A stretch of 64,000 bases of DNA from an uncultured Bacilli bacterium (GTDB lineage Bacteria; Bacillota_I; Bacilli_A; RF39; UBA660). Below the pieces are notes generated by a model that saw only the letters and a list, made by a program, of their open reading frames with translations, did not search any database and had not been told where the DNA came from. A program made the position numbers and the translations under genes. Shown in pieces: positions 8,125 to 17,350 of this stretch. Numbering within the stretch: position 1 is the first letter of the stretch; each line of letters opens with the position of its first letter. The DNA is taken from the NCBI GenBank assembly GCA_934100165.1, contig CAKOPN010000001.1, positions 186,001 to 250,000 on the forward strand. The letters are read 5' to 3'.

Positions 8125-8613
8125 CTACTTTAATAAGTTATTGTTTTTTTCTACTATGCTATTCATTGTGCCACAAAGTGGATCATTTGGTATCTCAAGA
8201 GTATCTCTCACTCCTTTAAGATTCAAAAGGATTCTAACAATTGTAGGTACTAAAAATAATAATGCAGTAGCAATACAACGTTTAACGATTTTACCAGTTG
8301 CCTTTTTTAGAATGTCATTATCTTGTTGTAAAACAGCACCACCAAAGTCAACACCAATTAAAACTAGCAAAAGACAAGGTGCAAGTATTCTTATCCAGTT
8401 AAGTACATCACTAATTAAATCAAGTGCATCACTCGTAAAAATACCATCACAGTTAACTGCTGTTTCATTACCATGTATAACATTGAACTCAGTGTTAAGA
8501 TTATTATTATTATCAAAGGCATGTCTAACCTTTGCTTCTGCACATATATTACTCCCTAAAACTAAGATAGAAAGAAAGATCAACATAGCAATTTTAACAA
8601 AATTATTTCTCAT
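8125..8613 (-). CDS. Small secreted/membrane protein with two helices, VirB2/TrbC pilin-like topology
   Basis: 162 residues: signal peptide (about 1-25), a short extracellular stretch containing a cysteine (VNCDG), then two hydrophobic helices (WIRILAPCLLLVLIGVDFGG and ATALLFLVPTIVRILL) joined by a short charged loop, with another Cys near the end (DPLCGTM). This resembles TrbC/VirB2 pilin-like proteins, but no conjugation or secretion genes are nearby. It lies 12 bases upstream of the cysteine desulfurase and may be co-transcribed. Function unknown. Confidence 0.7.
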   Translation of the reverse strand: MRNNFVKIAMLIFLSILVLGSNICAEAKVRHAFDNNNNLNTEFNVIHGNETAVNCDGIFTSDALDLISDVLNWIRILAPCLLLVLIGVDFGGAVLQQDNDILKKATGKIVKRCIATALLFLVPTIVRILLNLKGVRDTLEIPNDPLCGTMNSIVEKNNNLLK

Positions 8614-8680
8614 TTTCTAACCTCCAAATATAAGTTAATTATAGCATTTACATACTCAAAAGAAAAGTTTATTTTTTTAC

Positions 8681-8706
8681 AAAATAAAAGCCTCGATTTC
8701 TCGAGG
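8681..8706 (-). terminator. Terminator of the Ile-Asn-Glu tRNA unit
   Basis: Stem CCTCGA/TCGAGG (8691-8696, 8701-8706) with a GAAA loop on the minus strand, then CTTTTATTTT. Confidence 0.85.
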
Positions 8707-8718
8707 TATTTACAACTT

Positions 8719-8795
8719 TGGTGACCAGTATGGAATTCGAATCCATGAATGCCGCCGTGAAAGGGCGGTGTGTTAAGCCACTTCACCAACTGGCC
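8719..8795 (-). tRNA. tRNA-Glu (UUC)
   Basis: Full cloverleaf on the minus strand: acceptor GGCCAGT with ACTGGTC, anticodon loop CTTTCAC giving UUC, T-arm GGATTCGAATTCC, encoded CCA end. Third of a three-tRNA transcript. Confidence 0.95.
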
Positions 8796-8802
8796 AAAAA
8801 AA

Positions 8803-8879
8803 TGGCGCCCCAACTAGGACTTGAACCTAGGACCCCTTGATTAACAGTCAAGTGCTCTAACCAACTGAGCTATTGAGGC
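8803..8879 (-). tRNA. tRNA-Asn (GUU)
   Basis: Minus-strand cloverleaf: acceptor GCCTCAA with TTGGGGC, anticodon GTT in CTTGACTGTTAATCAAG, T-arm GGTTCAAGTCC, encoded CCA. Confidence 0.95.
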
Positions 8880-8886
8880 AAATACA

Positions 8887-8963
<77 letters not shown>

Positions 8964-9015
8964 ACTAAATATGAAGTAATGCTAACTAAGTGTTACTAAT
9001 CAGCAGTACTTCTAA

Positions 9016-9044
9016 AGTATATAATATTCTTTTTAATAATGCAA
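9016..9044 (-). promoter_or_regulatory. Promoter of the Ile-Asn-Glu tRNA unit
   Basis: Minus strand TTGCAT (9039-9044), 17-base spacer, TATACT (9016-9021), about 50 bases before tRNA-Ile. Confidence 0.75.
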
Positions 9045-9094
9045 GTATTTTTTTTGATTTTTTATTAAAAATTCTTTATTTTATTCTAATATTT

Positions 9095-9898
9095 TTAAAA
9101 ATTAACCTCAAAATCATCTACAAGGTCAAAATTATAATATTTTAAACTTATCTTATAATAGTTTGTATCATCTTCGTTATTTACAAAATTAGTAAGATCC
9201 ATATCGATTCCTGTTATTTTGTTATTATTTGAAACAAAGTTAATAACATTTTGCTTATTAAAATAATCTAAAGACAAATCATCACTAGAATCTGTAGAAA
9301 AATCAAGCAAATACTTATTCTCTATAATATATGCATCTTCTAATGTATTGTTTTTAATAAGCATACTTGCAATATCCATCAAAACATAATTATCAAAATA
9401 GTTAATTTTGAAATATGGCAAAGCAGCATTTTGATATTCACTTTCATCTAAAGAAAAATTCTTTGCCATCACTTTTTTACCATTATCAAGATAATTGATA
9501 ATATTCTCCCCATTTGATAAATCGAAATCATACTTATCATTAAATCTTTTCCCTGTTATTTTGTACACTTCAGAATTTCTATATATAGTAAATTCAAAAT
9601 TATAATTGTTTTTATTTATATAAGAAAATAATTCTTTAACATAATCATTTTGAACTGTATTATTATTTTCATCATTATTATTAACATTATTACCATTATT
9701 ATTAGTATCATTAACTAAATTACCAGTATTATTTTTATTAGAATTATTTGCCATACTATTTTGAACATTACTTCCACCAATTCTAACAAACACAATTAAA
9801 GCAATAAAAACAACTAGATAAACGCCTAAAATAAGTCTAGCTCTATAGGTTTTATCCGTAAAAAGAAGAGAAAAATCAAAACCTTTATTATATTTCAC
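9095..9898 (-). CDS. Membrane-anchored protein with Asn-rich linker, unknown function
   Basis: 267 residues: cytoplasmic N-terminus, one membrane helix (about 21-41), an extremely Asn-rich low-complexity linker (about 45-85), then a soluble extracellular domain of about 180 residues rich in Tyr, Asp and Asn. I recognise no family. Starts at GTG 9898, six bases after GGAG, overlapping the fmt stop by 11 bases, so translation is probably coupled to fmt. The domain shape (YNFEFTIYRNSEVYKITGK then short strands) suggests a small beta-sheet fold; this is weak inference. Confidence 0.75.
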   Translation of the reverse strand: MKYNKGFDFSLLFTDKTYRARLILGVYLVVFIALIVFVRIGGSNVQNSMANNSNKNNTGNLVNDTNNNGNNVNNNDENNNTVQNDYVKELFSYINKNNYNFEFTIYRNSEVYKITGKRFNDKYDFDLSNGENIINYLDNGKKVMAKNFSLDESEYQNAALPYFKINYFDNYVLMDIASMLIKNNTLEDAYIIENKYLLDFSTDSSDDLSLDYFNKQNVINFVSNNNKITGIDMDLTNFVNNEDDTNYYKISLKYYNFDLVDDFEVNF

Positions 9899-10838
9899 TA
9901 CTATCTCCTAACACTTTCCCAACTAAATTCTTTTTATCAAAGCCATTTAAGAATGACTTTACATCCATTTTCTTTTTTCCTTCAAGTTTAACTTCTTCTA
10001 GCACTATCTCACCATCTAAAGTTTTTATACCAATACCATCTTTGTAAATATTTATAACTTCACCAGTTTTGCCTTCTTTGTTGCTATCACCAGTTCTTGC
10101 CTTATAAACTTTAAGAACTTTTCCATCTAAAGTAGTATAAGAGCACGGAACTGGAGAAAGACCTCTAATTTTGTTATAAATGTTTATTGTCTTATCATCA
10201 AAGTTTAATACTTCATCCTCTTTTTTGATAATTTTTCCAAATACAACTTTAGATTCATCTTGTTTTATTGGTGTAATTTTTCCATCTAACAATGAAGGTA
10301 AAGTCTTAAGAAGTAAATCCCTTCCTAATATGCATAATTTGTCATGAAGTTCTCCAACATTCATATCATTTGTAATTTCAATTTTCTCCTGTGTTAAGAT
10401 ATCTCCATCATCAATTCCTTCAGCCATATACATAATAGTAATTCCTGTTTCTTTTTCACCATTCATAATAGCTCTATGCATTGGAGCACCTCCACGATAC
10501 TTAGGAAGTAAAGATGCATGAACATTAACACACTTATATTTTGGATAATCTAAAATTTCTTTAGGTATTATTTGACCATATGCACAAGTCACAATTAAAT
10601 CCGGTTTAAGTTCCAACACTTCACTATAATCATTTCTAATCTTAACTGGTTGTAAAACTTTAATATCATGTTCAAGTGCTACTTTCTTAACAGGAGAAAA
10701 AACAATTTCTCTTCCTCTGCCAACTTCTTTATCAGGCTGTGTTACAACACCTACAACATTATAATTTGCAATTAAGCCTTCCAAAACAGGAACACTAAAT
10801 TCTGGAGTTCCCATAAATACTACACGTATATTATTCAT
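9888..10838 (-). CDS. fmt: Methionyl-tRNA formyltransferase
   Basis: 316 residues, standard length. Starts with VVFMGTPEFSVPVLEGL; catalytic region VNVHASLLPKYRGGAP with Asn-His pair and GITIMYMAEGIDDGDIL, including the catalytic Asp; C-terminal OB-like domain with RGLSPVPCSYT. It formylates initiator Met-tRNA, for which a tRNA-fMet gene is present at 44820-44896. The usual partner def is not adjacent. AGGGGATGAT precedes the ATG. Confidence 0.97.
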   Translation of the reverse strand: MNNIRVVFMGTPEFSVPVLEGLIANYNVVGVVTQPDKEVGRGREIVFSPVKKVALEHDIKVLQPVKIRNDYSEVLELKPDLIVTCAYGQIIPKEILDYPKYKCVNVHASLLPKYRGGAPMHRAIMNGEKETGITIMYMAEGIDDGDILTQEKIEITNDMNVGELHDKLCILGRDLLLKTLPSLLDGKITPIKQDESKVVFGKIIKKEDEVLNFDDKTINIYNKIRGLSPVPCSYTTLDGKVLKVYKARTGDSNKEGKTGEVINIYKDGIGIKTLDGEIVLEEVKLEGKKKMDVKSFLNGFDKKNLVGKVLGDSSEI

Positions 10839-10901
10839 ATTATCATCCCCTATAAATATCTAATAACATATTAACATTATTTAAAAATTTTTACAAATAA
10901 A

Positions 10902-10919
10902 AATCCCCAAACGGGGATT
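10902..10919 (-). terminator. Terminator of the HD-valS operon
   Basis: Stem AATCCCC/GGGGATT with loop GTTT on the minus strand, then TTTATTT, immediately after the valS stop. Confidence 0.85.
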
Positions 10920-10921
10920 TA

Positions 10922-13453
10922 TTATTTACTTTTTAATATAGCTAAACGTTCTTCTTCTTCTTTTAACTTTTCTCTATCCATATCTACAATATTTTTAGGA
11001 GCTTTGTTAACATAGTTTTCATTACTTAAAAGCTTCTTACGTCTAGCAATTGATTCTTCTAGTCTTTTAATCTCTTCTATAGTTTTCATTGAATCTTCTT
11101 TGCTTCCTTCATAATAGTAAGTAATATCTATTAGTGAAGATTTATAATTACTAGCTAGCATATCTTTATTTTCAGCAGTTAATGATTCGTCTTTAATTTT
11201 TAGTTGTGAAGTATAAATGCTTTTAATATCATCTTCTACTTCAATTTTAACCAAAGCATCTTTTGTAATACCATTTGTAGCTTTCATATTTCTAATTGCT
11301 ACAATATCTTTCATAATTTTCTCAAGTCTAATTCTTTCAGCATCGAAAATATATTTTTTGTTATACTTAGGGAACTTAGAAATCATTATTGATTCAGCAT
11401 CTTTAACAGGTAACATAGAATAAATTTCTTCTGTAACATAAGGCATCATTGGATGAAGCATCTTAAGAATATCTGTTAACACTGTAAGAAGTACACTCTT
11501 TGTAGTATTATTCATGTTAAATTTAGAAAGTTCTATGTACCAGTCGCAGAAATCATCCCAGATAAATGAGTAAAGTGTGCTTCCAGCATTGTTAAATTCA
11601 TACTTATCAAAATTCTTTCTAACTTCTTTAATTGTATCGTTAAGTTTAGTTAAAATCCACTTATCAGGAATAGTTAAATTATCAAGATTATAATCTTTTT
11701 TATCGAAGTCTTCAATGTTCATAAGTACAAATCTTGAGGCATTCCACAATTTATTTATAAAGTTCCAGTTAGAAGATACTTTCTCTGTATCAAATCTAAT
11801 ATCTGTTCCCATACTTGATGCTGTTGTTAAGTAAAATCTTAATGCATCTGTACCATAATCTTTAATTAAGTCCATTGGATCAATTCCATTTCCAAGACTC
11901 TTTGACATTTTTCTTCCTTCTTTATCTCTAATAAGTCCGTGAATAATACAGTCTTTAAAAGGTCTTGTCTTCATCTGTTTTAAAGAAGAAAATGCCATTC
12001 TTGCTACCCAGAAGAAAATAATATCATAAGCTGTTACTAATACATCTGTTGGGAAATATCTCTTCAAATCTTCTGTGTCTTCTGGCCAGCCTAATGTACT
12101 AAAAGGCCAAAGAGCACTAGAGAACCATGTATCCAAAACATCTTCATCTTGAACCCATCCTTCTCCTTCTGGTTTAGTCATTCCAACATATACTTCATCA
12201 CCTTTGTACCAAGCAGGTATTCTATGTCCCCACCAAAGTTGTCTAGAGATACACCAGTCGTGACAGTCCTCCATCCAGTGTTTTAATATTTTTTCAAAGT
12301 TTTTAGGATAGAAATGAATTTTCGTACTAGAATCTTTTTGAGCTTCAAGCAAGTCTTTAGCCATATCATCCATCTTAACAAACCATTGCTTCGATAAGTA
12401 TGGCTCTACAACAGCATCAGTTCTTTCACTATGGCCAACACTATGAACCATCTTTTCAATACTAATTAAAAGGTTTTCTTTCTCCAAGTCTTTGAGTAAT
12501 GCTTCACGGCACTCAAAGCGATCCATTCCTTTATATTTAAAAGCATTTTCATTCATTGTAGCATCTTCATTCATTACTACAATTCTTTCAAGATTATGAC
12601 GATTACCTACTTCAAAGTCATTAGGGTCATGTGCAGGTGTAATTTTAACAACACCAGTTCCAAACTCAGGATCTGCATGAATATCCCCTACTATTGGTAT
12701 TTTTTTATTTACTATAGGAAGTATAACATTTTTACCAATTAAATCTTTATAACGTTCATCACTAGGATTTACTGCAACTGCTGTATCACCAAAAAGTGTC
12801 TCAGGCCTTGTTGTAGCAACATCTAAATACTTATCAGTACCATCTATGTAGTATTTTAAATGATAAAAAGCGCCTTCATCATCTTTATATATAACCTCTT
12901 CATTAGAAAGAGCTGTCTTAGCGACCGGATCCCAGTTAATTATTCTTTCTCCACGATAGATAATTCCTTCTTCGTAAAGTTTAACAAAAACTGTATTAAC
13001 TGCTTTATTAAGTCCTTCATCGAGAGTAAATCTTTCACGTGAATAATCAACACTTATTCCGAGTGTTTCCCATTGTTTATGAATGTTGCTCTTATGTTCA
13101 TAAGTCCACTTCCAGCATTCATCCAAGAAAGCTTCACGAGATAAACTGTGTTTACTAATACCATTTTCTTTAAGTCTTGCAACAACCTTAGCTTCCGTTG
13201 CTATTGCAGCATGATCCATTCCTGGAAGCCATAAAACATCATAGCCATCCATTCTTTTATATCTAGCAATAACATCTTGTATGCTGTTATTTAAAGCATG
13301 ACCCAAATGCAAATTACCAGTAACGTTTGGAGGAGGTATAACCATACAAAAAGGCTTTTTACTTTCATCTCCTGCTTTAAAGTATCCCTTTTCTTTCCAA
13401 TTATTATATTTATCTTTTTCAACCATCAAATGGTCATATTTTTTTTCTAACAT
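10922..13453 (-). CDS. valS: Valyl-tRNA synthetase
   Basis: 843 residues. HIGH-type motif in PPNVTGNLHLGHALNN (about 41-56), ValRS editing domain, KMSKS in GRKMSKSLGNGIDP (about 515-530), anticodon-binding domain, and C-terminal coiled coil with SIARRKKLLSNENYVNKAP. It charges tRNA-Val. It follows the HD-domain gene by 12 bases and is under the valine T-box at 14224-14460. GAGAGG precedes the ATG. Downstream folC/comC of the Bacillus order are missing. Confidence 0.97.
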   Translation of the reverse strand: MLEKKYDHLMVEKDKYNNWKEKGYFKAGDESKKPFCMVIPPPNVTGNLHLGHALNNSIQDVIARYKRMDGYDVLWLPGMDHAAIATEAKVVARLKENGISKHSLSREAFLDECWKWTYEHKSNIHKQWETLGISVDYSRERFTLDEGLNKAVNTVFVKLYEEGIIYRGERIINWDPVAKTALSNEEVIYKDDEGAFYHLKYYIDGTDKYLDVATTRPETLFGDTAVAVNPSDERYKDLIGKNVILPIVNKKIPIVGDIHADPEFGTGVVKITPAHDPNDFEVGNRHNLERIVVMNEDATMNENAFKYKGMDRFECREALLKDLEKENLLISIEKMVHSVGHSERTDAVVEPYLSKQWFVKMDDMAKDLLEAQKDSSTKIHFYPKNFEKILKHWMEDCHDWCISRQLWWGHRIPAWYKGDEVYVGMTKPEGEGWVQDEDVLDTWFSSALWPFSTLGWPEDTEDLKRYFPTDVLVTAYDIIFFWVARMAFSSLKQMKTRPFKDCIIHGLIRDKEGRKMSKSLGNGIDPMDLIKDYGTDALRFYLTTASSMGTDIRFDTEKVSSNWNFINKLWNASRFVLMNIEDFDKKDYNLDNLTIPDKWILTKLNDTIKEVRKNFDKYEFNNAGSTLYSFIWDDFCDWYIELSKFNMNNTTKSVLLTVLTDILKMLHPMMPYVTEEIYSMLPVKDAESIMISKFPKYNKKYIFDAERIRLEKIMKDIVAIRNMKATNGITKDALVKIEVEDDIKSIYTSQLKIKDESLTAENKDMLASNYKSSLIDITYYYEGSKEDSMKTIEEIKRLEESIARRKKLLSNENYVNKAPKNIVDMDREKLKEEEERLAILKSK

Positions 13454-13465
13454 TTCAAAACCTCT

Positions 13466-14224
13466 CTATCTTTCAATTTCAATTTTTCTATTTATCATTT
13501 TAATCACTTTATTTATCAAGGAGTCAAATTCATTCTTTTTTGAAGTTGATACATCAACGCTATTTGCAAAGCTTATAATGTTACCAGTTTTTTCAAGTAT
13601 TTTAAAACTCTCATTAAAGTTAATATCATACATAAAAGCAAGCGTTTTTATAACATTATCACTATTTGTTTTCACATACTTCAAATCAACACATCTCTTA
13701 GCTTTAAAACTTGAAAGCACTTCTTTACTAACTTCATCAAAGCCATATTTTTCATTAAAATAGACACTCATAACTCTATAAATATCAACTTTATCCATAT
13801 CCCTTATCATTTTAGTAAAAAGTACCACCCGTTCATCTTGGAACTTTGGTATTTCATATTTATTATGATATTTAATAGCATTTCTAATGATTTCATAATA
13901 GGAAGAATCGTCAATAAAATCTCTTATATGGCCTTCATTAAAAAGGTAACTTGCACCTATCTCCGCGTGATCTTGAGTTTTCAAGTCATGCCAGTCTTTA
14001 TATTTGGTAATTTGTTCAAATCTACCGATATCATGTAAAAGGCCAATAATTTTAGCAAGAGTTATATAGTCACTAGAAAGTTTAAGCATACGAGCAAGTT
14101 CCCCCATTAAATTAGCTACTTTCAATGTATGATCATACTTTAAATAAATATATTCTTCACTAATATCATAGTTTTTAACATATTTATTAAAGGCTTCTTC
14201 TGCTTTCAAGTAATCAATAGCCAT
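13466..14224 (-). CDS. HD-domain phosphohydrolase, first gene of the valS operon
   Basis: 252 residues. HD signature with His32 (KYDHTLKV), GLLHDIGRFEQ (His64-Asp65), the HAEIG histidine near 95, and a later DMDKVDIYR aspartate. Such proteins hydrolyse phosphate esters of nucleotides or signalling molecules; the substrate cannot be named here. It is preceded by a T-box leader and followed closely by valS, so it is induced together with valS on valine starvation. A stress-nucleotide or dNTP role would fit but is inference. Confidence 0.85.
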   Translation of the reverse strand: MAIDYLKAEEAFNKYVKNYDISEEYIYLKYDHTLKVANLMGELARMLKLSSDYITLAKIIGLLHDIGRFEQITKYKDWHDLKTQDHAEIGASYLFNEGHIRDFIDDSSYYEIIRNAIKYHNKYEIPKFQDERVVLFTKMIRDMDKVDIYRVMSVYFNEKYGFDEVSKEVLSSFKAKRCVDLKYVKTNSDNVIKTLAFMYDINFNESFKILEKTGNIISFANSVDVSTSKKNEFDSLINKVIKMINRKIEIER

Positions 14225-14460
14225 AAAAAAAATTCCTCCTCAAATCACTATTTAAGGACGAATTTTTCCGCGGTACCACCTTATTTTGCAACAAAAAGTT
14301 ACACAACTTAATTATCATTTAACGCAATGAACACGTAATTCTCTATTTACTTAAGAATTATACTCCCCCGCTACCTTCATATGTACAAAGCATTAACTTT
14401 CACCATTTGTTAACTCTCTTAAGAATTGTACAAATTACTCCTCGGCTTCAACGTATTTAC
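14224..14460 (-). promoter_or_regulatory. Valine-responsive T-box riboswitch with terminator that also masks the SD
   Basis: Minus strand carries the T-box core GGTGGTACCGCGG at 14268-14280, upstream stem I elements (AGAGAG and GGTGAAAG), and a specifier candidate GTA (14372-14374) in GAAGGTAGC, matching valine. The antiterminator pairs TAAGG with CCTTA around the T-box bulge. A competing hairpin pairs 14250-14258 with 14237-14245 (nine pairs, one GU, loop AGTG), followed by eight U at 14225-14232. The 3' arm of that hairpin contains the GAGGA of the HD gene's ribosome binding site, so the off state may block both transcription and translation. Controls the HD-valS operon. Confidence 0.92.
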
Positions 14461-14519
14461 TTAAAAAGTATTATAATATTATTCTAGTTATTTGTAAATC
14501 AAAATATTTTTATCTTTAC

Positions 14520-16172
14520 CTATTTTAAAACATAAGGATCACTGCTAATTCCAGTTCCACCTGCTATAACAGCACTATTTGTGATACTAATAACTGGTCT
14601 AACATAAGAAGTATCTTTTATATTTTTGCTTAAAATATTACCAGATGTATCAACAACATTTAATGTTTCAGTACCACTATTAGAAAGTGTCCAGTATTCT
14701 TGGTTACTACCAATCGTATACATATCACCTATCTTAGGTATACCAACTTTAATATTTAAAATATTGCTGTTGTCACAAGTAAAACTATATTTTGTTGTAG
14801 GAGTAACTAAGCTTACACAAAAGTCACCTACTACAAGTTTTTTACTATCTTCCTCAGGAAGATTTCCATACCACTCTGTATTTAAAAGTTTACCTATTGT
14901 AGTGCCTTGGTTATAAGTCGGTGTAATTATTTCATCAAACACTGTATTTAAGCTTGGAATAACATTTACTTTAACCAATCTAGTATAATTAGTAGTAGTA
15001 TTTATTATTCTATAAAGTTCTCCAGCAAAATTAACATATTCACCAGCATACCTTGTATTAAGAAGTGTACCAGTAAGAGCAGTACTTTCTCCTACTAATC
15101 TATAAGGATTATCTTTTGTACCTTCACCACCATAAGCATATGTAATGTTTGGATTAAGCACTATTGAAGGTCTTATTCCAACATATGTATTTACACTAGC
15201 ACTTACAGGGTTATTATTAGATATATACCAGTTATCGCTTTCACTAGATTTTGAAATTAACCACCAAGAATAATCACTATTTAAGAATTCTTTTGATTTA
15301 TCATATTCATAGTAATTAAGTAAACCAACTCTAGACTGCGTAACATTAGAAGTACCTGGCATACCAGAATTTGTAACTACACTATAGTTCCAATTAGCAT
15401 TAAGTAAATAATAATCCGGATTTCTAAGTGTCTTTAAAAATGTATTATTAAGCCAAATATCAACATTACTATTATTAAAGTTTGATGAAGAATCATTAAA
15501 TGGTAAAACAGTTACTACTTCATCTGATATTAGTTTAACTGTTTTATTATTATCGTTATAACTAACAATTCTCCACATTTTACCTGAATAATAAACATAA
15601 TTGTCAGGAGCATTTCCAGTTATATATCTATCAGCATTGCTATCAGCACCTGTTGCACTCAAACCAGAAATTTTGTCATATAAAACATTTTCACGTTCTG
15701 CAACATATTTATCACAAGATTCTGTATTTTCTTTTAATTTTGAATATTCAACTTTATTTCTCTTCGCACACACAAGACTAGATTCAACAGTTTTCTTACC
15801 ATTAACATTTCTAATACGAACATCAATATAATTTTTGCTACTATCAATATCTTCAAAATTAGTAAGGTCATAAGAAGAGGCACCATTACAAGTTACACCA
15901 TCTTCATCAAACTCTTTTAAGTATTTATTCTTTACTAAAAATTCTACACTTGTGTCAATACACCCACTAGCATTTACTCCTCCTAAATCATCTTTTCTAC
16001 TATCAGCGTATAAAAGTGCAGCTTTTTCAATTAAATTATAATATTCATCATACTTTTTATTCTTGTTTTCCTTCATTAGTCTTGTTGTGGCAGGAAGTAC
16101 AATAAGAAGTAAAAGTCCCATTATAACAATAACTGCAATAAGCTCAATTAAAGTAAATCCTTTCTTTTTCAT
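14520..16172 (-). CDS. Large pseudopilin: type IV prepilin N-terminus plus two DUF6273-like repeats
   Basis: 550 residues from ATG 16172. The N-terminus KKKGFTLIELIAVIVIMG is a class III prepilin signal, cut after Gly with Glu5 and a hydrophobic helix. Two related C-terminal repeats of about 180 residues follow: the first with KMWRIVSYNDNNKTVKLIS, DIWLNNTFL, GIRPSIVLNP and ending GTKDNPYRL; the second with ELYRIIN, LLNTEWYG and ending GISSDPYVL. This is the DUF6273-like pattern seen on many Firmicutes surface proteins. No prepilin peptidase, PilB or PilC is in the window. Probably displayed on a pilus or membrane; role unknown. Confidence 0.85.
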   Translation of the reverse strand: MKKKGFTLIELIAVIVIMGLLLLIVLPATTRLMKENKNKKYDEYYNLIEKAALLYADSRKDDLGGVNASGCIDTSVEFLVKNKYLKEFDEDGVTCNGASSYDLTNFEDIDSSKNYIDVRIRNVNGKKTVESSLVCAKRNKVEYSKLKENTESCDKYVAERENVLYDKISGLSATGADSNADRYITGNAPDNYVYYSGKMWRIVSYNDNNKTVKLISDEVVTVLPFNDSSSNFNNSNVDIWLNNTFLKTLRNPDYYLLNANWNYSVVTNSGMPGTSNVTQSRVGLLNYYEYDKSKEFLNSDYSWWLISKSSESDNWYISNNNPVSASVNTYVGIRPSIVLNPNITYAYGGEGTKDNPYRLVGESTALTGTLLNTRYAGEYVNFAGELYRIINTTTNYTRLVKVNVIPSLNTVFDEIITPTYNQGTTIGKLLNTEWYGNLPEEDSKKLVVGDFCVSLVTPTTKYSFTCDNSNILNIKVGIPKIGDMYTIGSNQEYWTLSNSGTETLNVVDTSGNILSKNIKDTSYVRPVISITNSAVIAGGTGISSDPYVLK

Positions 16173-16264
16173 AGACACCATCCTATTCTACAAAAATTAT
16201 AACACAAGTTTATATTTGTTTAAACAAAATGTTTCTTTATCATAAAATATTATAGGTGATTACA

Positions 16265-16483
16265 ATGTTCAAACCGCAAAAACACAATGCATTTTGTAGA
16301 TGTGATATTTGTAAAGCAAAAAGAAGAGGAAATGTTTTATATCTTGTCTTTTTAATTTTCCTACTTTTAATTATTTTCTATCAGTCTTTAATACTAATTT
16401 TTATTACAACAAAAATAAATGCTATACTTCTTTTTCTAGAATTTATAGCATTCTTATTTATCATTTTTATGGTCGTAATTTAA
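16265..16483 (+). CDS. Small membrane protein with CxCxxC motif
   Basis: 72 residues on the plus strand. The N-terminus has FCRCDICKAKRRG, a possible three-cysteine metal knuckle, followed by two hydrophobic helices. ATG 16265 is preceded by AGGTGAT. The 3' end overlaps the convergent ysxE-like gene by 30 bases. No family recognised; the clear ribosome binding site and composition support a real gene. Confidence 0.6.
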   Translation: MFKPQKHNAFCRCDICKAKRRGNVLYLVFLIFLLLIIFYQSLILIFITTKINAILLFLEFIAFLFIIFMVVI

Positions 16484-17350
16484 AGCAAATTTCACTACTT
16501 TTGAGTGATATAGATAAAGCTTATAAACTTCTTTTGTATTATTAAGTTCATCATCTGTAAATTTAATTTCTAAAGGCATAAGAAGGATTGCAAGTAAAAG
16601 ATACATTTCATGTGGCATAAGTTGATATTTAGCAGCATATATTCTGAAAAATGTTTCAAATTCCACTACTTCAAAATTATTTCTAAAAAATGATGCAAGA
16701 TCATTAACTGGAGAATCAAAGTTAGCTCTATTCCAGCTTATAAGGTATGAATTATCTCCCACTAAAATATGTGATAAATCTAAATTATTGTGATTAAGGC
16801 TCATTCTTTTACTAGTCTTTTCTTTTGCTATTGTATACCACAGTTCAATAAAGTGTTTGCTTAAATCTATTGTATTAAATATTTGTGCAATATTTCTTAT
16901 TAATAAATATTCACTAGGAGAAAGAAATTTATTTTCATCATACATATAGCAAAGGTTATCGTAATAATTTCTAATTTGTAAAAGTTTATCTACATGGTCT
17001 TCATAAAAGCATTTCACCTCATCTAGGGAAATGCTTTTATAAAATGTTGTTTTATTATGTAACATACTAAGTATGTACATCATTTCTGTAGCTTTATCTT
17101 CATCTTGCATAGGTATTTCATTTATATAAGGTGTCATCTCATAAGGTTCATCATCTTTATCAAGCCTATCAAGTACGTTAAAAAACTGTCTTTTTTTTAA
17201 ATATTCGTAAACATTTTTTATATTAGAATTTTCTTTTGGTTTAAAGCAGTATGTACCTTCACAAGTTGTTATTACATGTACCTTTCCTATCTTTTTATAT
17301 TTTTTAATGGTAAGATTATACTCTTTAGCAATCTCTTTTACACTATTCAT
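16454..17350 (-). CDS. ysxE: YsxE/CotS-like spore coat kinase-fold protein
   Basis: 298 residues with an aminoglycoside phosphotransferase/CotS-like fold: N-terminal lobe (YKKIGKVHVITTCEGTYCFKP), a degenerate catalytic loop MSLNHNNLDLSHILV where HNNLDLSHIL corresponds to HxDxxxxN, and the later LISWNRANFDSPVNDLASFF in place of the DFD metal loop. In B. subtilis YsxE is a coat-associated CotS relative encoded directly after spoVID; the same order and an 8-base overlap occur here. Enzyme activity is uncertain. Confidence 0.8.
   Translation of the reverse strand: MNSVKEIAKEYNLTIKKYKKIGKVHVITTCEGTYCFKPKENSNIKNVYEYLKKRQFFNVLDRLDKDDEPYEMTPYINEIPMQDEDKATEMMYILSMLHNKTTFYKSISLDEVKCFYEDHVDKLLQIRNYYDNLCYMYDENKFLSPSEYLLIRNIAQIFNTIDLSKHFIELWYTIAKEKTSKRMSLNHNNLDLSHILVGDNSYLISWNRANFDSPVNDLASFFRNNFEVVEFETFFRIYAAKYQLMPHEMYLLLAILLMPLEIKFTDDELNNTKEVYKLYLYHSKVVKFALNYDHKNDK

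Noticed and set aside
8610..8813. Open frame of 67 residues over the tRNA-Glu region
   Set aside because: It is read through a tRNA gene and its terminator and has no family features.
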